In this document: positions 54,177 through 63,488 of the stretch, in pieces
Numbering within the stretch: position 1 is the first letter of the stretch
Layout: each line of letters starts with the position of its first letter
Assembly (NCBI RefSeq): GCF_014306625.1
Contig: NZ_JACRYL010000004.1
Span: 186,001 to 250,000, forward strand
Reading direction: 5' to 3'
Source: Pedobacter fastidiosus
GTDB taxonomy: Bacteria > Bacteroidota > Bacteroidia > Sphingobacteriales > Sphingobacteriaceae
DNA length: 64,000 nt
Notes under the pieces: model-generated
Seen by the model: only the letters and a program-made list of their open reading frames with translations
The model's database searches: none
Told to the model about the DNA's origin: nothing
Translations under genes and position numbers: made by a program

Positions 54177-54267
54177 TTTTTTAAAGCTAAAAGACTAAAG
54201 GTAAAAGACCAAAGCTGAAAGACCAAGATGAAATACAAGTTTAGTCTTTAAGTTATTCGCTTTGAGC
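54177..54267. repeat. AAGACTAAAG-type spacer repeat
   Basis: The gap between kinase and regulator genes carries AAAAGACTAAAGGTAAAAGA and CCAAAGCTGAAAGACCAAGA in tandem. Close relatives occur at 58441-58480 and 63490-63535, so this is a dispersed simple repeat. Confidence 0.6.
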
Positions 54268-55638
54268 TCAGATCCCAAATTTTTCAATTCTTCTATATAA
54301 AGCTGCTCTTGTTAAACCTAAATCTGCTGCTGCTTTTGATATATTTCCTTTGTGTTTATCGATGGCTTTTTGTACCATCATTTTTTCCATATCGCCCAAT
54401 GCCATTTCCTCATGCATTGCATTGTTTTGAGCAAACCGTTGCGGACTTAACTGTAAATCGTCTTCAGTAATTTCATTTCCATCGCTCATAATTACAGCAC
54501 GTTCCAATACATGTTGCAGCTCTCGAACGTTTCCTGGCCAGTTATAATTCAGTAAAACCTCTTGAGCTTTAATTCCTAAACTTCGGATTTCTTTATGGTA
54601 TTTAGAACTAAAAACCTGCATGAAATGGTTGGCTAAAAGTAAAATGTCGGTTCCGCGTTTACGTAAAGGAGGCAATAAAAGCTCTACAGTGTTTATTCTG
54701 AAAAGTAAATCCTGTCTAAAAGTATTTTTCGATACCATTTCATTCAAGGGCATGTTTGTAGCGGTAATCAATCTAACATTTACTTTACGCTCTTTGCTCT
54801 CGCCCAAGCGGGTTACCGTTCGGTTTTGCAAAACGCTTAACAACTTTGCTTGCAATGGCAAGGTGAGGTTTCCAATCTCATCTAAAAATATCGTTCCACC
54901 ATCCGCCAATTCAAAACGACCAGGTTTATCTTCCTTTGCATCGGTAAATGCACCTTTTGCATAACCAAAAAGTTCACTCTCGAAAAGGTTTTCATTTAAC
55001 GACCCTAAATCTACATGCATAAAAACTTGGTTTTTGCGTTGCGAATTTCCATGGATTTCGTGAGCGAAAACCTGTTTCCCAGTTCCATTTTCTCCTAATA
55101 TTAAAATGTTTGCATCCGTGGGAGCAACTTTTAATAACGTGTTTTGAAGCTGTTTAATCACATCTGCTTCGCCAACAATATTTTCAAATCCTCTGGTTAA
55201 ATCTTTTTGTAATGAGGAATGAATTTTCTCTAGCTTCTTTACTTTTCTGGTTGATTCGCGAAGTTTTGATGCTGCGGAAATGGTTGCAAAAAGCTTCTCG
55301 TTTTCCCATGGTTTTAGAATAAAATCTGTAGCGCCCTTTTTTATCGCTTTAACTGCAAGTTCTACATTTCCAAAGGCCGTCATTAAAATTACCACATAAT
55401 CCTTATCAATTGATAAAATATGTTCCAACCAATATAATCCTTCACGACCATCACTCGCACCTTTTTGATAGTTCATATCAAGCAAAATGATGTCTACTTC
55501 ATTTTTACTCAGCAAAACATTAATTTCTTTTGGCGATTTACAGGTAATCACTTGCTTAACCTGTTGTTTTAAAAACAGGCGGGCACTTAGTAAAATATCA
55601 TCATCATCGTCGATGATTAAAACTGTGGCGTCTAACAT
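54268..55638 (-). CDS. NtrC-family sigma-54-dependent response regulator
   Basis: A 456-aa response regulator. The N-terminal receiver has the phosphoaspartate in DIILLDMNYQKG. The AAA+ centre has Walker A GENGTGKQVFA, the sigma-54-contact loop GAFTDA (residues ~229-234; GAFTGA is more usual) and Walker B GTIFLDEIGNL. A Fis-type HTH closes the protein (KHKGNISKAAADLGLTRAAL). It is divergent from the export operon and its candidate sites lie in the shared spacer, so it likely activates that operon with sigma-54 polymerase. Confidence 0.95.
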   Translation of the reverse strand: MLDATVLIIDDDDDILLSARLFLKQQVKQVITCKSPKEINVLLSKNEVDIILLDMNYQKGASDGREGLYWLEHILSIDKDYVVILMTAFGNVELAVKAIKKGATDFILKPWENEKLFATISAASKLRESTRKVKKLEKIHSSLQKDLTRGFENIVGEADVIKQLQNTLLKVAPTDANILILGENGTGKQVFAHEIHGNSQRKNQVFMHVDLGSLNENLFESELFGYAKGAFTDAKEDKPGRFELADGGTIFLDEIGNLTLPLQAKLLSVLQNRTVTRLGESKERKVNVRLITATNMPLNEMVSKNTFRQDLLFRINTVELLLPPLRKRGTDILLLANHFMQVFSSKYHKEIRSLGIKAQEVLLNYNWPGNVRELQHVLERAVIMSDGNEITEDDLQLSPQRFAQNNAMHEEMALGDMEKMMVQKAIDKHKGNISKAAADLGLTRAALYRRIEKFGI

Positions 55639-55650
55639 AAGTTGTTTTTT

Positions 55651-55990
55651 AAAAAACCTCTCCCTATTAAAGGTGGTGGTGTTTGTTTTTTTGTGCTGTC
55701 CCTCTCCTTGAAGAGAGGGAAGTAGCGGTAAAGTGGTATTAACCTATTTCAAGCATAAACTCTATAAAAACCTCATCCTATTAAAGATAGGGGTAGTTGT
55801 TTTTTGTACTGTCCCTCTCCTTGAAGAGAGGGATTTAGCTGTAATTTGGTTTTAACCTATTTTCAGGCATAAATTCTTTAAAAAACCTCACTTTATTAAA
55901 GGTATGGGTAGTTGTTCTTTTGTGCGATCCCTCTCCTTGAACAGAATGAAATAATGGTAAAGTGTTTCTAACCCAACATTTTAACCGCTT
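55651..55990. repeat. Three tandem ~114-bp imperfect repeats
   Basis: Copies start about 55651, 55766 and 55881. Each opens with AAAAACCTC, then TATTAAAGGT, a TTGTTTTTTTGTG-like stretch, and TGTCCCTCTCCTTGAAGAGA GGGA hairpins (decayed in copy 3), and ends near AACCTATTTCAAGCATAAA. An inverted CCCCTCTCTTCAAGGAGAGG follows at 56011-56030. The antisense open frame here is an artefact of the repeats. Confidence 0.88.
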
Positions 55991-56074
55991 TGCTATTTTC
56001 TGCTCTTCGCCCCCTCTCTTCAAGGAGAGGGGATGAAGGGGTGAGGTTCTTTCTCCACTCAAAAATACTCAAAC

Positions 56075-56111
56075 TGTCCGATGTCGCACATTCACTGTTC
56101 GGAAATGAACA
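56075..56111. promoter_or_regulatory. Two tandem dyad operators (candidate NtrC-type activator sites)
   Basis: TGTCCGATGTCGCACA (56075-56090) and TGTTCGGAAATGAACA (56096-56111) are both 16-bp TGT-N10-ACA dyads; the second sits in ACTGTTC-GGAAAT-GAACAGT, a perfect 7-bp inverted repeat. Centres are 21 bp apart, two helical turns, and lie about 84-105 bp upstream of the -12 position of the promoter at 56174. Confidence 0.65.
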
Positions 56112-56173
56112 GTTAAAAATCAATAAAAATTTTATAATTCTGATAATCAGTTATTTATGATGTAAATTCCTTT

Positions 56174-56189
56174 TGGCACAAGCTTGGTT
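56174..56189 (+). promoter_or_regulatory. Candidate sigma-54 promoter of the export operon
   Basis: TTGGCACAAGCTTGGTT: the TGGCAC -24 box (56174-56179) is perfect; the -12 part is TTGG/TGGT instead of TTGC and is one base off ideal spacing in one reading. It would start transcription ~20 bp before the adaptor ATG at 56220. Confidence 0.5.
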
Positions 56190-56219
56190 AATAAGGAAAT
56201 CAAACAGTACAACCGAACA

Positions 56220-57464
56220 ATGGACAAGAAAATAGAGAAAAAAAGATTTAGCACTAAAACCCTGATTATTATTGGTGGGGCAATTGCCTTTGTGGCAGTT
56301 GTAATTTATGGCTACACTTTATCACTAAAGAAAACTTACAATGCCGATGCCGATAAATTAACCATTAGTAAAGTTGAATATGGTGATTTTGAAGATGTTG
56401 TTTTATTAAACGCGAGTGTTGTACCATTAACTTCTGTAATTGTAAGTTCATCAGAAGGCGGAACAGTAGCGGAAATTTTTACCGAAAACGGTGCCTCTGT
56501 TGTTAAAGGAACGCCATTATTAAGAATTTCAAATTCAAATGCGATGTTGAGTTATACTTCAAGCCAAACAGCAGCTACAGAGCAAATTAATCAATTGCGT
56601 AAATCAAGATTAGATTTGGAGCAAAATCAAAGGGTTTTAAATCAAGATGTTTTAGATGTTGAAAATAGCCTAAGAACTGCAAGTCGTCAATATAGATTAG
56701 ATAGCACACTCTTTTCGAAGAAAGTAATTACTCAACAAGAATTTAATAAATCGAGCCAAGATTATGAATATTATCAAGGCAAATTGAAAATTGTTCGCCA
56801 AGCAATTAAACAAGAAAATCAAAGTCGTAAAATGCAACTTTCTCAAATCGACCAATCGATGGGACAGATGAATGAAAGTTTAGAAATGATTCGCAAAAAT
56901 ATTGAGAATATGACCATCAAGGCGCCCGTATCTGGCAAGCTTTCTTCTTATGATCCTGTGATCGGTAAATCCTATAACTCGAACGAAATGATTGGGAAAA
57001 TAGATGTTTTGCAAGGTTATAAACTGCAGGCTGGCGTTGATGAGTATTATATCAATCGTGTTAAAGAAGGTCAAACTTCAACTTGCGAATTCAATGGTAA
57101 AACCTATAATTTAACCGTGAGTAAAGTTATTCCGGAGGTTACTGCAGGTCAGTTTCAGGTAGAAATGGTTTTTAAAGGACCTGCGCCAGAAGGTTTGCGT
57201 CGCGGATTATCATTACAAACAAAACTTACCTTATCTGATAACAGTAAATCTTTATTACTTGCTCAAGGCCAGTTTTTCCAAAGTACAGGCGGTTCGTGGG
57301 TATTTGTGGTACAGAATGGTAAGGCAACGAAGAAAAACGTTAAAATTGGAAGAAAAAATTACTTGTACTACGAAATATTAGATGGATTGCAAAAAGGCGA
57401 CGAAGTAATCACCTCATCTTATGATCAATTTAACCAGTACGACCAAGTAGAAATTAGTAAATAA
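56220..57464 (+). CDS. HlyD-type periplasmic adaptor of ABC efflux system
   Basis: A 414-aa membrane-fusion protein. ATG at 56220 is used; an in-frame TTG at 56184 overlaps the -12 promoter region. One N-terminal membrane helix (TLIIIGGAIAFVAVVIYGY), a barrel-sandwich half (IVSSSEGGTVAEIFTENGAS), a coiled-coil hairpin with SQDYEYYQGKLKIV, then NMTIKAPVSGKLSSYDPVIG and beta-barrel domains. It links the MacB/FtsX-type permeases to an outer-membrane partner or delivers substrate to the outside. First gene of the export operon. Confidence 0.92.
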   Translation: MDKKIEKKRFSTKTLIIIGGAIAFVAVVIYGYTLSLKKTYNADADKLTISKVEYGDFEDVVLLNASVVPLTSVIVSSSEGGTVAEIFTENGASVVKGTPLLRISNSNAMLSYTSSQTAATEQINQLRKSRLDLEQNQRVLNQDVLDVENSLRTASRQYRLDSTLFSKKVITQQEFNKSSQDYEYYQGKLKIVRQAIKQENQSRKMQLSQIDQSMGQMNESLEMIRKNIENMTIKAPVSGKLSSYDPVIGKSYNSNEMIGKIDVLQGYKLQAGVDEYYINRVKEGQTSTCEFNGKTYNLTVSKVIPEVTAGQFQVEMVFKGPAPEGLRRGLSLQTKLTLSDNSKSLLLAQGQFFQSTGGSWVFVVQNGKATKKNVKIGRKNYLYYEILDGLQKGDEVITSSYDQFNQYDQVEISK

Positions 57465-57466
57465 TA

Positions 57467-57597
57467 GGCCCCACCCGACCTCCCCAGAGGGGAGGAAAGC
57501 AAGGTAGAAATAATACGAACAAGCTAGAATATTAGCACAAAGAAATTTAATAATCACATTCCAAAAGCCCTCCTGCTGGGAAGGGTTGCGTGGGGCC
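57467..57597. repeat. MITE-like palindromic spacer element
   Basis: Ends GGCCCCAC (57467-57474) and GTGGGGCC (57590-57597) are perfect inverted repeats. Inside lie CCTCCCCAGAGGGGAGG and a related CCCTCCTGCTGGGAAGG. Length 131 bp. It sits between adaptor and ATPase genes, with a matching element at 60958-61096. Confidence 0.85.
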
Positions 57598-57611
57598 AAT
57601 ACTAAAGAGCT

Positions 57612-58310
57612 ATGATTAGAATAGAAAATCTAGAAAAAGTTTACAAAACTGAAGAAGTAGAAACGACTGCTTTAAACGGAATTAATCTTCATGTAAAAGC
57701 GGGAGAGTTTGTTTCCATCATGGGGCCATCAGGCTGTGGCAAATCTACTTTGCTAAACGTAATGGGTTTATTGGATAAACCGGAAAGCGGAAGCTATAAG
57801 TTTATTGATACCGAACTTTTGACCTTAAATGATCGAGAACGTTCTAATTTCCGCAAAAGAAATATGGGCTTTGTTTTCCAAAACTTCAACTTAATTGATG
57901 AGTTAACCGTTTTCGAAAACATCGAGTTGCCATTGATTTACAACAAAATCCCGGCAGGCGAACGTAAGACTTTAGTAAACGAAATTATTGAAAGAATGAA
58001 TATCGTAAACAGAAGTGGTCATTTTCCTCAACAACTTTCTGGTGGTCAACAACAGCGGGTTGCGGTAGCAAGAGCCTTGGTTACAAAACCGAAATTGGTT
58101 TTAGCTGATGAGCCTACTGGAAACTTGGATAGCTCGCATGGTAATGAAGTAATGGAATTGCTTTGCGAACTGAACGAGACAGGAACCACCATTGTGATGG
58201 TAACACACTCAAGTCATGACGCAAGTTTTTCGAACAGAATAATCAATTTGAAAGATGGTCATGTGATTTCTGAAAAAATAAATAAAAGCAGAAACGAGGA
58301 ATTGATTTAG
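57612..58310 (+). CDS. ABC transporter ATPase (MacB/LolD type)
   Basis: A 232-aa ATPase: Walker A GPSGCGKSTLLN, signature LSGGQQQRVAVARAL, Walker B LVLADEPTGNLDS, and H-loop MVTHSSHD. It would power the adjacent MacB/FtsX-type permeases, which couple ATP use to periplasmic movements rather than classic import. Family members act in export of lipoproteins, peptides or antibiotics; cargo here is unknown. Confidence 0.95.
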   Translation: MIRIENLEKVYKTEEVETTALNGINLHVKAGEFVSIMGPSGCGKSTLLNVMGLLDKPESGSYKFIDTELLTLNDRERSNFRKRNMGFVFQNFNLIDELTVFENIELPLIYNKIPAGERKTLVNEIIERMNIVNRSGHFPQQLSGGQQQRVAVARALVTKPKLVLADEPTGNLDSSHGNEVMELLCELNETGTTIVMVTHSSHDASFSNRIINLKDGHVISEKINKSRNEELI

Positions 58311-58587
58311 ATGCCTAGCACAGCCTCCCCAAAAAGGAGGAGCTTCAAACGCATAAATAAAAACAGTGTAATTGAAAATTTTAGTTTAGTTAATGATAAG
58401 CCTGCCGACATCTTCCTGGATGGGAAGATTCGGGAATGGCGATTAGAGACTAAAGCTGAGAGACCAAAGACTAAAGCGGCTGGTCAGGCCTTAAATATGG
58501 CACACCGCAGAAATAAATTGCACTTCCAGCTACCTCTATTCAAGGAGAGGGCCGGGGGTGAGGTTACCTACTACTTGATACTATAAT
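58311..58587. repeat. Repeat-rich spacer before permease 1
   Basis: A 277-base gap. It holds AGACTAAAGCTGAGAGACCA (58447-58466) of the type at 54177, and from 58524 to 58582 a stretch (TTCCAGCT...ACTTGATACT) that closely matches 63567-63625 before permease 3. An open frame through the gap is not credible as a gene. Confidence 0.7.
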
Positions 58588-60957
58588 ATGTTCAAATTAA
58601 ACTTAAAAATCGCTTTGAGAAACCTTTGGAAAAATAAAGGATTCTCTTTGATAAATATCGGGGGTTTAGCCATTGGTTTAGCCAGTTGTATGATTTTGCT
58701 TTTGTATGTTGCGTATGAATGGAGTTACGATAAGCAGTTTAAAAACAATGATAAAACCTATGTGGTTTACCAAAGCGTAGTTGCCAACGGTAAAACCTTT
58801 AGCTGGGGTTGGACACCTAACGTAATGGCCGAGGAGCTACAACAAAAATTTCCTAGTGTTAAATATGCTTCGCATTCAACATATCCAAGGCCGAATTTAG
58901 TTTCCGATGGAGAGAAAAAAATAAGTAGTAAAGTTATTTATGCAGACCAAAATTTTCTCAAAATATTAGATTATAAATTTATTAAGGGAAATGCTGAAAA
59001 AACTTTAACAGATGTAAATACCATTATTCTTACTAAATCTTTTGCCGCAAAATTATTTGGAAATGAAGATCCAATTAACAAAACAGTTAAGCTGGAAAAT
59101 CAGGATGTTTTAAAAGTTGAAGCCGTAATAGAGGATGCTCCTGCGAACAGCAGTATAATTTTTGAATGCATAATGCCTTGGCAATTATTTCTAAAAAGAG
59201 AAACCTGGGCAAAAGAACCTAATTGGGGGAATAATATGTGCCTTACCCTTGTTCAATTAAAGAACAACGATGCCTTTTCTAAAGCAAACGCAGATATTAA
59301 AGATATTTACAAAAAACACAACAAAGAGATTACTGCCGATGCTTTGCTTCATCCTTTAACCAAGTGGCATTTATACGGCGATTTTGAAAACGGAAAATCC
59401 ATTGGTGGCAAAATAGACCAGCTAAAAATATTTTTATTGTTAGCTTTTTGCATATTACTAATCGCTTGTGTAAACTTTATGAATCTGTCTACCGCCAGAT
59501 CTGAGCGTAGGGCAAAGGAGGTTGGTGTTCGTAAGGCAATTGGCTCAACACGTAAATCTTTAATCAGCCAGTTTTTTTTAGAATCGTTGCTTATCACATT
59601 TATTTCGACTGTTTTCGCTTTTATTTTGGTTGAAGTTAGCTTACCATATTTTAACGGACTATTAGATATTAAGCAAACCATCGATTACGAAAATGGCATG
59701 TTTTGGCTGGTATTATTTGGGTTGATGATTTTTACAGGATTTATTGCCGGAAGTTATCCTGCATTATATTTATCTTCTTTCGAACCCATCAAAGTACTTA
59801 AAGGCTTCAGCGTAAAAACAGATTCATCAGTTTCTGTAAGAAGAGTTCTAGTTATAGGTCAATTCGTTTTTGCCGCCTGTCTAATCATTTGTACTGTAGT
59901 TATTTATCAGCAATTAAATTACATCAAGAATAAGCCGATTGGCTACAATCAATCTAATTTAGTTCAAATTGATGTGCAAGGTAAAATGCGTGATGCAGGT
60001 AAAGTTGAATTACTTAAATCACAGTTGCTCAAGTCGGGAGCTACAGTTAATGTAACTACTTTTAGTTCGGATTTTACGGAGGGTGGTAATAATACAACTG
60101 GTGTATCCTGGGAGGGTAAAAATCCAAATGAGTTAATTTCATTTAACCATAGGGGTATAGGATATGATTTTACCGAAACTGTTGGTACAGGACTAGTGAG
60201 TGGAAGAGAATTTTCTTCAAAGTTTCCAAATGATACGAGCGGTGTAATGCTCAACGAAGCTGCGGTAAAAATGATGGGTTTAAAAAATCCACTTGGTGCC
60301 GTAATTGACTTTTGGGGTAGCAAATTAACTAACGTTGGTGTGGTGAAAGATTTTGTAGTAGAAAGTGCCTATCAAAAAGTTGCACCTATGATTTTTTATT
60401 TAAATCGTACTGATAATACTAACGTCATCATCGCCCGTTTAAGCCCTGATGAAAATATTAGTACATCACTTGAAAAAATTGATGAATTGGTTAAACAAAT
60501 GGAACCTAATTATCCCGTTAACCGCAAATTTGTTAATGAATCTTTCGAACTAAAATTCCAAAATGAAAAACTTTTAGGAACACTCTCTAATTGGTTCGGT
60601 GGCTTTGCAATTTTTATTTCTTGTTTGGGATTATTAGGCTTAGCACTTTTTATGGCCGAGCAACGTAAAAAAGAAATCAGCATCCGCAAAGTTTTAGGCG
60701 CTAGCACAGGTAATATTCTTACACTTTTAAATAAAGATTTCATAAAACTGGTGGCCATTGCAAATATAATTGCGTTTCCATTAGCTTATATCATTATAGA
60801 TAAGTGGCTTTCTGCTTACGAATACCGAGTTTCTATATCGTTTTTACCTTTTGCCTTAGCTGGTGGCATATCGATTTTAATTGCTGTTTTAACAGTTAGT
60901 ATCCAATCAGTAAAAGTAGCGAAGGCAAACCCAGTTGATGCTTTGAAATATGAATAA
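58588..60957 (+). CDS. FtsX/MacB-type ABC permease 1
   Basis: A 789-aa permease with MacB-like periplasmic core domains and two FtsX-type membrane segments: the N-terminal helix LINIGGLAIGLASCMILLLY, a helix cluster around FLLLAFCILLIACVNFMNLS...EVGVRKAIGSTRKSLISQFF, and the C-terminal set ending ANPVDALKYE. KEISIRKVLGASTGNI is the second conserved cytoplasmic loop. The DNA of its first ~30 bases is identical to that of the two following permease genes apart from one or two bases. Probably forms a pair with one of those permeases. Confidence 0.94.
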   Translation: MFKLNLKIALRNLWKNKGFSLINIGGLAIGLASCMILLLYVAYEWSYDKQFKNNDKTYVVYQSVVANGKTFSWGWTPNVMAEELQQKFPSVKYASHSTYPRPNLVSDGEKKISSKVIYADQNFLKILDYKFIKGNAEKTLTDVNTIILTKSFAAKLFGNEDPINKTVKLENQDVLKVEAVIEDAPANSSIIFECIMPWQLFLKRETWAKEPNWGNNMCLTLVQLKNNDAFSKANADIKDIYKKHNKEITADALLHPLTKWHLYGDFENGKSIGGKIDQLKIFLLLAFCILLIACVNFMNLSTARSERRAKEVGVRKAIGSTRKSLISQFFLESLLITFISTVFAFILVEVSLPYFNGLLDIKQTIDYENGMFWLVLFGLMIFTGFIAGSYPALYLSSFEPIKVLKGFSVKTDSSVSVRRVLVIGQFVFAACLIICTVVIYQQLNYIKNKPIGYNQSNLVQIDVQGKMRDAGKVELLKSQLLKSGATVNVTTFSSDFTEGGNNTTGVSWEGKNPNELISFNHRGIGYDFTETVGTGLVSGREFSSKFPNDTSGVMLNEAAVKMMGLKNPLGAVIDFWGSKLTNVGVVKDFVVESAYQKVAPMIFYLNRTDNTNVIIARLSPDENISTSLEKIDELVKQMEPNYPVNRKFVNESFELKFQNEKLLGTLSNWFGGFAIFISCLGLLGLALFMAEQRKKEISIRKVLGASTGNILTLLNKDFIKLVAIANIIAFPLAYIIIDKWLSAYEYRVSISFLPFALAGGISILIAVLTVSIQSVKVAKANPVDALKYE

Positions 60958-61096
60958 TAGCCCCACCCAGCCTCCCCAGAGGGGAGGAGCTGCAAATTTT
61001 TATACCTTTTGAACCGAATAATAATGTTAGCAGAAATGAATTTTTTTAACCACAAACTAAAAGTCCTCCCTACTGGGGAGGATTTAGGAGGGGCTA
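60958..61096. repeat. MITE-like palindromic spacer element (second copy type)
   Basis: Ends TAGCCCC (60958-60964) and GGGGCTA (61090-61096) are inverted repeats; inner palindromes CCTCCCCAGAGGGGAGG (60972-60988) and CCTCCCTACTGGGGAGG near 61065-61081 match the element at 57467-57597 in structure. It fills the gap almost exactly, ending one base before the next ATG. Confidence 0.85.
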
Positions 61097-61097
61097 T

Positions 61098-63488
61098 ATG
61101 TTCAAATTAAACTTAAAAATCGCTTTGCGAAACCTATGGAGAAATAGAATAATCACATCGATTAATGTAGGTGGTTTGGCTATTGCTTTGGCTGCTTTTA
61201 TTTTGGTGGTGATGTATTTCACTTATGAAACCAGTTTCGACAAGACAAACCCTAATTACAATAATATTTATGTTGTAGGTAGGATTTATCCCGATTTTAA
61301 AACGAATTATACGTCTCCGCCTTTTGCAAAAGCAATAAAGCAGAATTTCCCTGAGGTAGAAAATGCAGGAATTACAAAACGAGGCTTTTTTGAGTTTACA
61401 ATGAAGAATGGCAAGAATACCTTATTTGCTAAAAACTTTATGCAGGCTGATTACAATGCAGCTAAAATTCTTGATTTGAAACCTACCGGTGGTTTAGAAA
61501 AACCCGCTGGCGAAGTTGATAGACTTTCTTACCTGAGTGAAGAAAGCATGAAAGTCCTCTACCCAAATAAAACAGATAACAAACCGGAAATGGTGGGTAT
61601 GGGCTCGAGTAACTCGGGAATTACGAGCAAAATTAATGGCTCAATAATTAATAATTTGCATTCTAACATCACTTTCGATGGGATCTCAATCGGTAATGAA
61701 ATAGGACAGGGTGAAAATTATGGAATGAATAATTACACCACTTATATTCAAGTAAAACCCGGCACTGATGTTGCAAATCTAGAGCAAAAAATCACGAAAT
61801 TATACAGAAATGAATTATTAAAAGGCGAAACAGATCAAAAGACAATCGAAGAAATCAAAAGTATATCTACGTTTTTAGACCCACTCTCCAATCAACATTT
61901 AAAGCCTAAAGCGGGCAATGATGCGCCTTATAAAATATTAATAGCCTTATCGGTACTTGGAATTTTAATTTTGGTTATAGCCTGTATTAATTTTACCAAC
62001 TTAAGTATTGCTCAGGCAACTAAGCGAGCTAAAGAAGTTGGTATTAAAAAGGTGATGGGTGCCTATCGTTTCCAACTTACGACACAATTTCTTGCCGAAA
62101 TTTTTATTCAATGCCTTTTCGCTACAGTTCTTGCCTTAATCGTAGCAGAGCTGGTATTACCATACTTTAATAACCTGTTCCAAATTAACTTATCTGTTTG
62201 GCATATCGATAATGATTTAATTTGGCAATTGCCATTAATTCTATGTTTGATAACACTTATCGCAGGTATTTATCCAGCCATTGTTTTATCAGGTTTTAAG
62301 CCTGCCTTAGTTTTAAAGGGTAATTTCTCTACCAGTAAACAGAGTTACTGGCTGCGAAATAGCTTGTTAGTGTTTCAATTTAGCATTGCTGTAATTTTTA
62401 TTATTGGCTTATTCATTATCAACTCCCAGCTCAAATATATGCGCAGTGAGGATTTAGGATTTACAGCCAATCAGGTCGTTTATATAAAAAACCAAACACT
62501 CTTTAACAATCCAGTAAAATTTGGATCGCTTAATTTTGAGTCGGTTAGAGATAAGATTTTAAAAATTCCAGGAATAAAATCGGCAACTGTAGCCACTGAT
62601 GTTCCTGATGGTGCCGAAAATGGAACAAATGGTTACACATTTGAAGGTGTACAATCAAGCCTTGATTTTGTAGATGTAGATTTTGATTACTTCGAAACGC
62701 TTGATATTAAATTAAAACAAGGTCGTTTTTTCTCACAATCATTCAGCACTGATACCGCAAATTCAGCTGTAATAAATGAAAGTGCTGTTGCAAAATATGG
62801 CATGAAAAATCCTGTCGGCAAGACAATCAAGGGTTGTAATATCGATTATAAAATTGTCGGAGTAATTAAAGATTTTAAAGCACAAGGCTTTGAAAGTGCA
62901 GTTCAACCAACCATTTATACAATTAAAAACCCTTGTGGGAATTACAAAACTCAAATTATGCTGAAGATTGAGGAAAACAAAATGGCCGATGCTTTAGCTA
63001 CTTTGAAAGCACAATGGCCACAGATTAATCCAAAGGATGGCCAAGATTTTAGGTATGAGTTTTTAGATGAACTTTATGGCAAACTGTTCAAAAAGCAAGA
63101 ACAACTACAGTCGGTATTTTTTGCCGCGGCTTTACTAACTATTTTCATTGCCATTTTAGGCTTATTTGCTTTTGCAAAATACATCACCAATGGTCGAATC
63201 AAAGAAATTGCAGTGCGTAAAATTTTAGGTGCGAGCGATATACAAATTTTCAAATTAATCAATCGTTCGTTTTTGGTGATGGTTCTTTTGGCTAATGTTA
63301 TTTCGTGGCCAGTAGCTTATATCCTCACTAAAAAATGGTTAGAAACCTTTGCGTACAGAATCGATTTGCCAGTTTTGCCTTTTATGAGCAGTGCTTTAAT
63401 CACCATTTTATTAACAGTAATAACAGTTAGCATTCAGGCTAAAAAAGCAGTAAAAGCGAATCCTGTTGATGCTTTGAAATATGAATAA
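61098..63488 (+). CDS. FtsX/MacB-type ABC permease 2
   Basis: A 796-aa permease of the same family as permease 1, with the same ends: MFKLNLKIALRNLWRN at the start and KANPVDALKYE at the end. Membrane parts include INVGGLAIALAAFILVVMYF, ILIVLVIACINFTNLSIAQA-like helix region with EVGIKKVMGAYRFQLT, and a final cluster with EIAVRKILGASDIQIF. The periplasmic core differs in sequence from permease 1, as expected for a diverged tandem copy. Confidence 0.94.
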   Translation: MFKLNLKIALRNLWRNRIITSINVGGLAIALAAFILVVMYFTYETSFDKTNPNYNNIYVVGRIYPDFKTNYTSPPFAKAIKQNFPEVENAGITKRGFFEFTMKNGKNTLFAKNFMQADYNAAKILDLKPTGGLEKPAGEVDRLSYLSEESMKVLYPNKTDNKPEMVGMGSSNSGITSKINGSIINNLHSNITFDGISIGNEIGQGENYGMNNYTTYIQVKPGTDVANLEQKITKLYRNELLKGETDQKTIEEIKSISTFLDPLSNQHLKPKAGNDAPYKILIALSVLGILILVIACINFTNLSIAQATKRAKEVGIKKVMGAYRFQLTTQFLAEIFIQCLFATVLALIVAELVLPYFNNLFQINLSVWHIDNDLIWQLPLILCLITLIAGIYPAIVLSGFKPALVLKGNFSTSKQSYWLRNSLLVFQFSIAVIFIIGLFIINSQLKYMRSEDLGFTANQVVYIKNQTLFNNPVKFGSLNFESVRDKILKIPGIKSATVATDVPDGAENGTNGYTFEGVQSSLDFVDVDFDYFETLDIKLKQGRFFSQSFSTDTANSAVINESAVAKYGMKNPVGKTIKGCNIDYKIVGVIKDFKAQGFESAVQPTIYTIKNPCGNYKTQIMLKIEENKMADALATLKAQWPQINPKDGQDFRYEFLDELYGKLFKKQEQLQSVFFAAALLTIFIAILGLFAFAKYITNGRIKEIAVRKILGASDIQIFKLINRSFLVMVLLANVISWPVAYILTKKWLETFAYRIDLPVLPFMSSALITILLTVITVSIQAKKAVKANPVDALKYE

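Noticed and set aside
55651..55990. Possible CRISPR array (regular repeats)
   Set aside because: Period is ~114 bp with imperfect whole-unit repeats, no constant short repeat with unique spacers, and no cas genes.
55835..56062. Antisense open frame in the tandem repeat region
   Set aside because: Its product is translated repeat sequence; no family resemblance.
58311..58586. Open frame of 91 codons between ABC ATPase and permease 1
   Set aside because: It runs through dispersed repeats, has no domain or sensible composition, and starts right at the previous stop; treated as spacer.
57467..61096. Insertion sequence with transposase
   Set aside because: Inverted ends are present but the elements are only ~135 bp and have no transposase frame; called MITE-like repeats.
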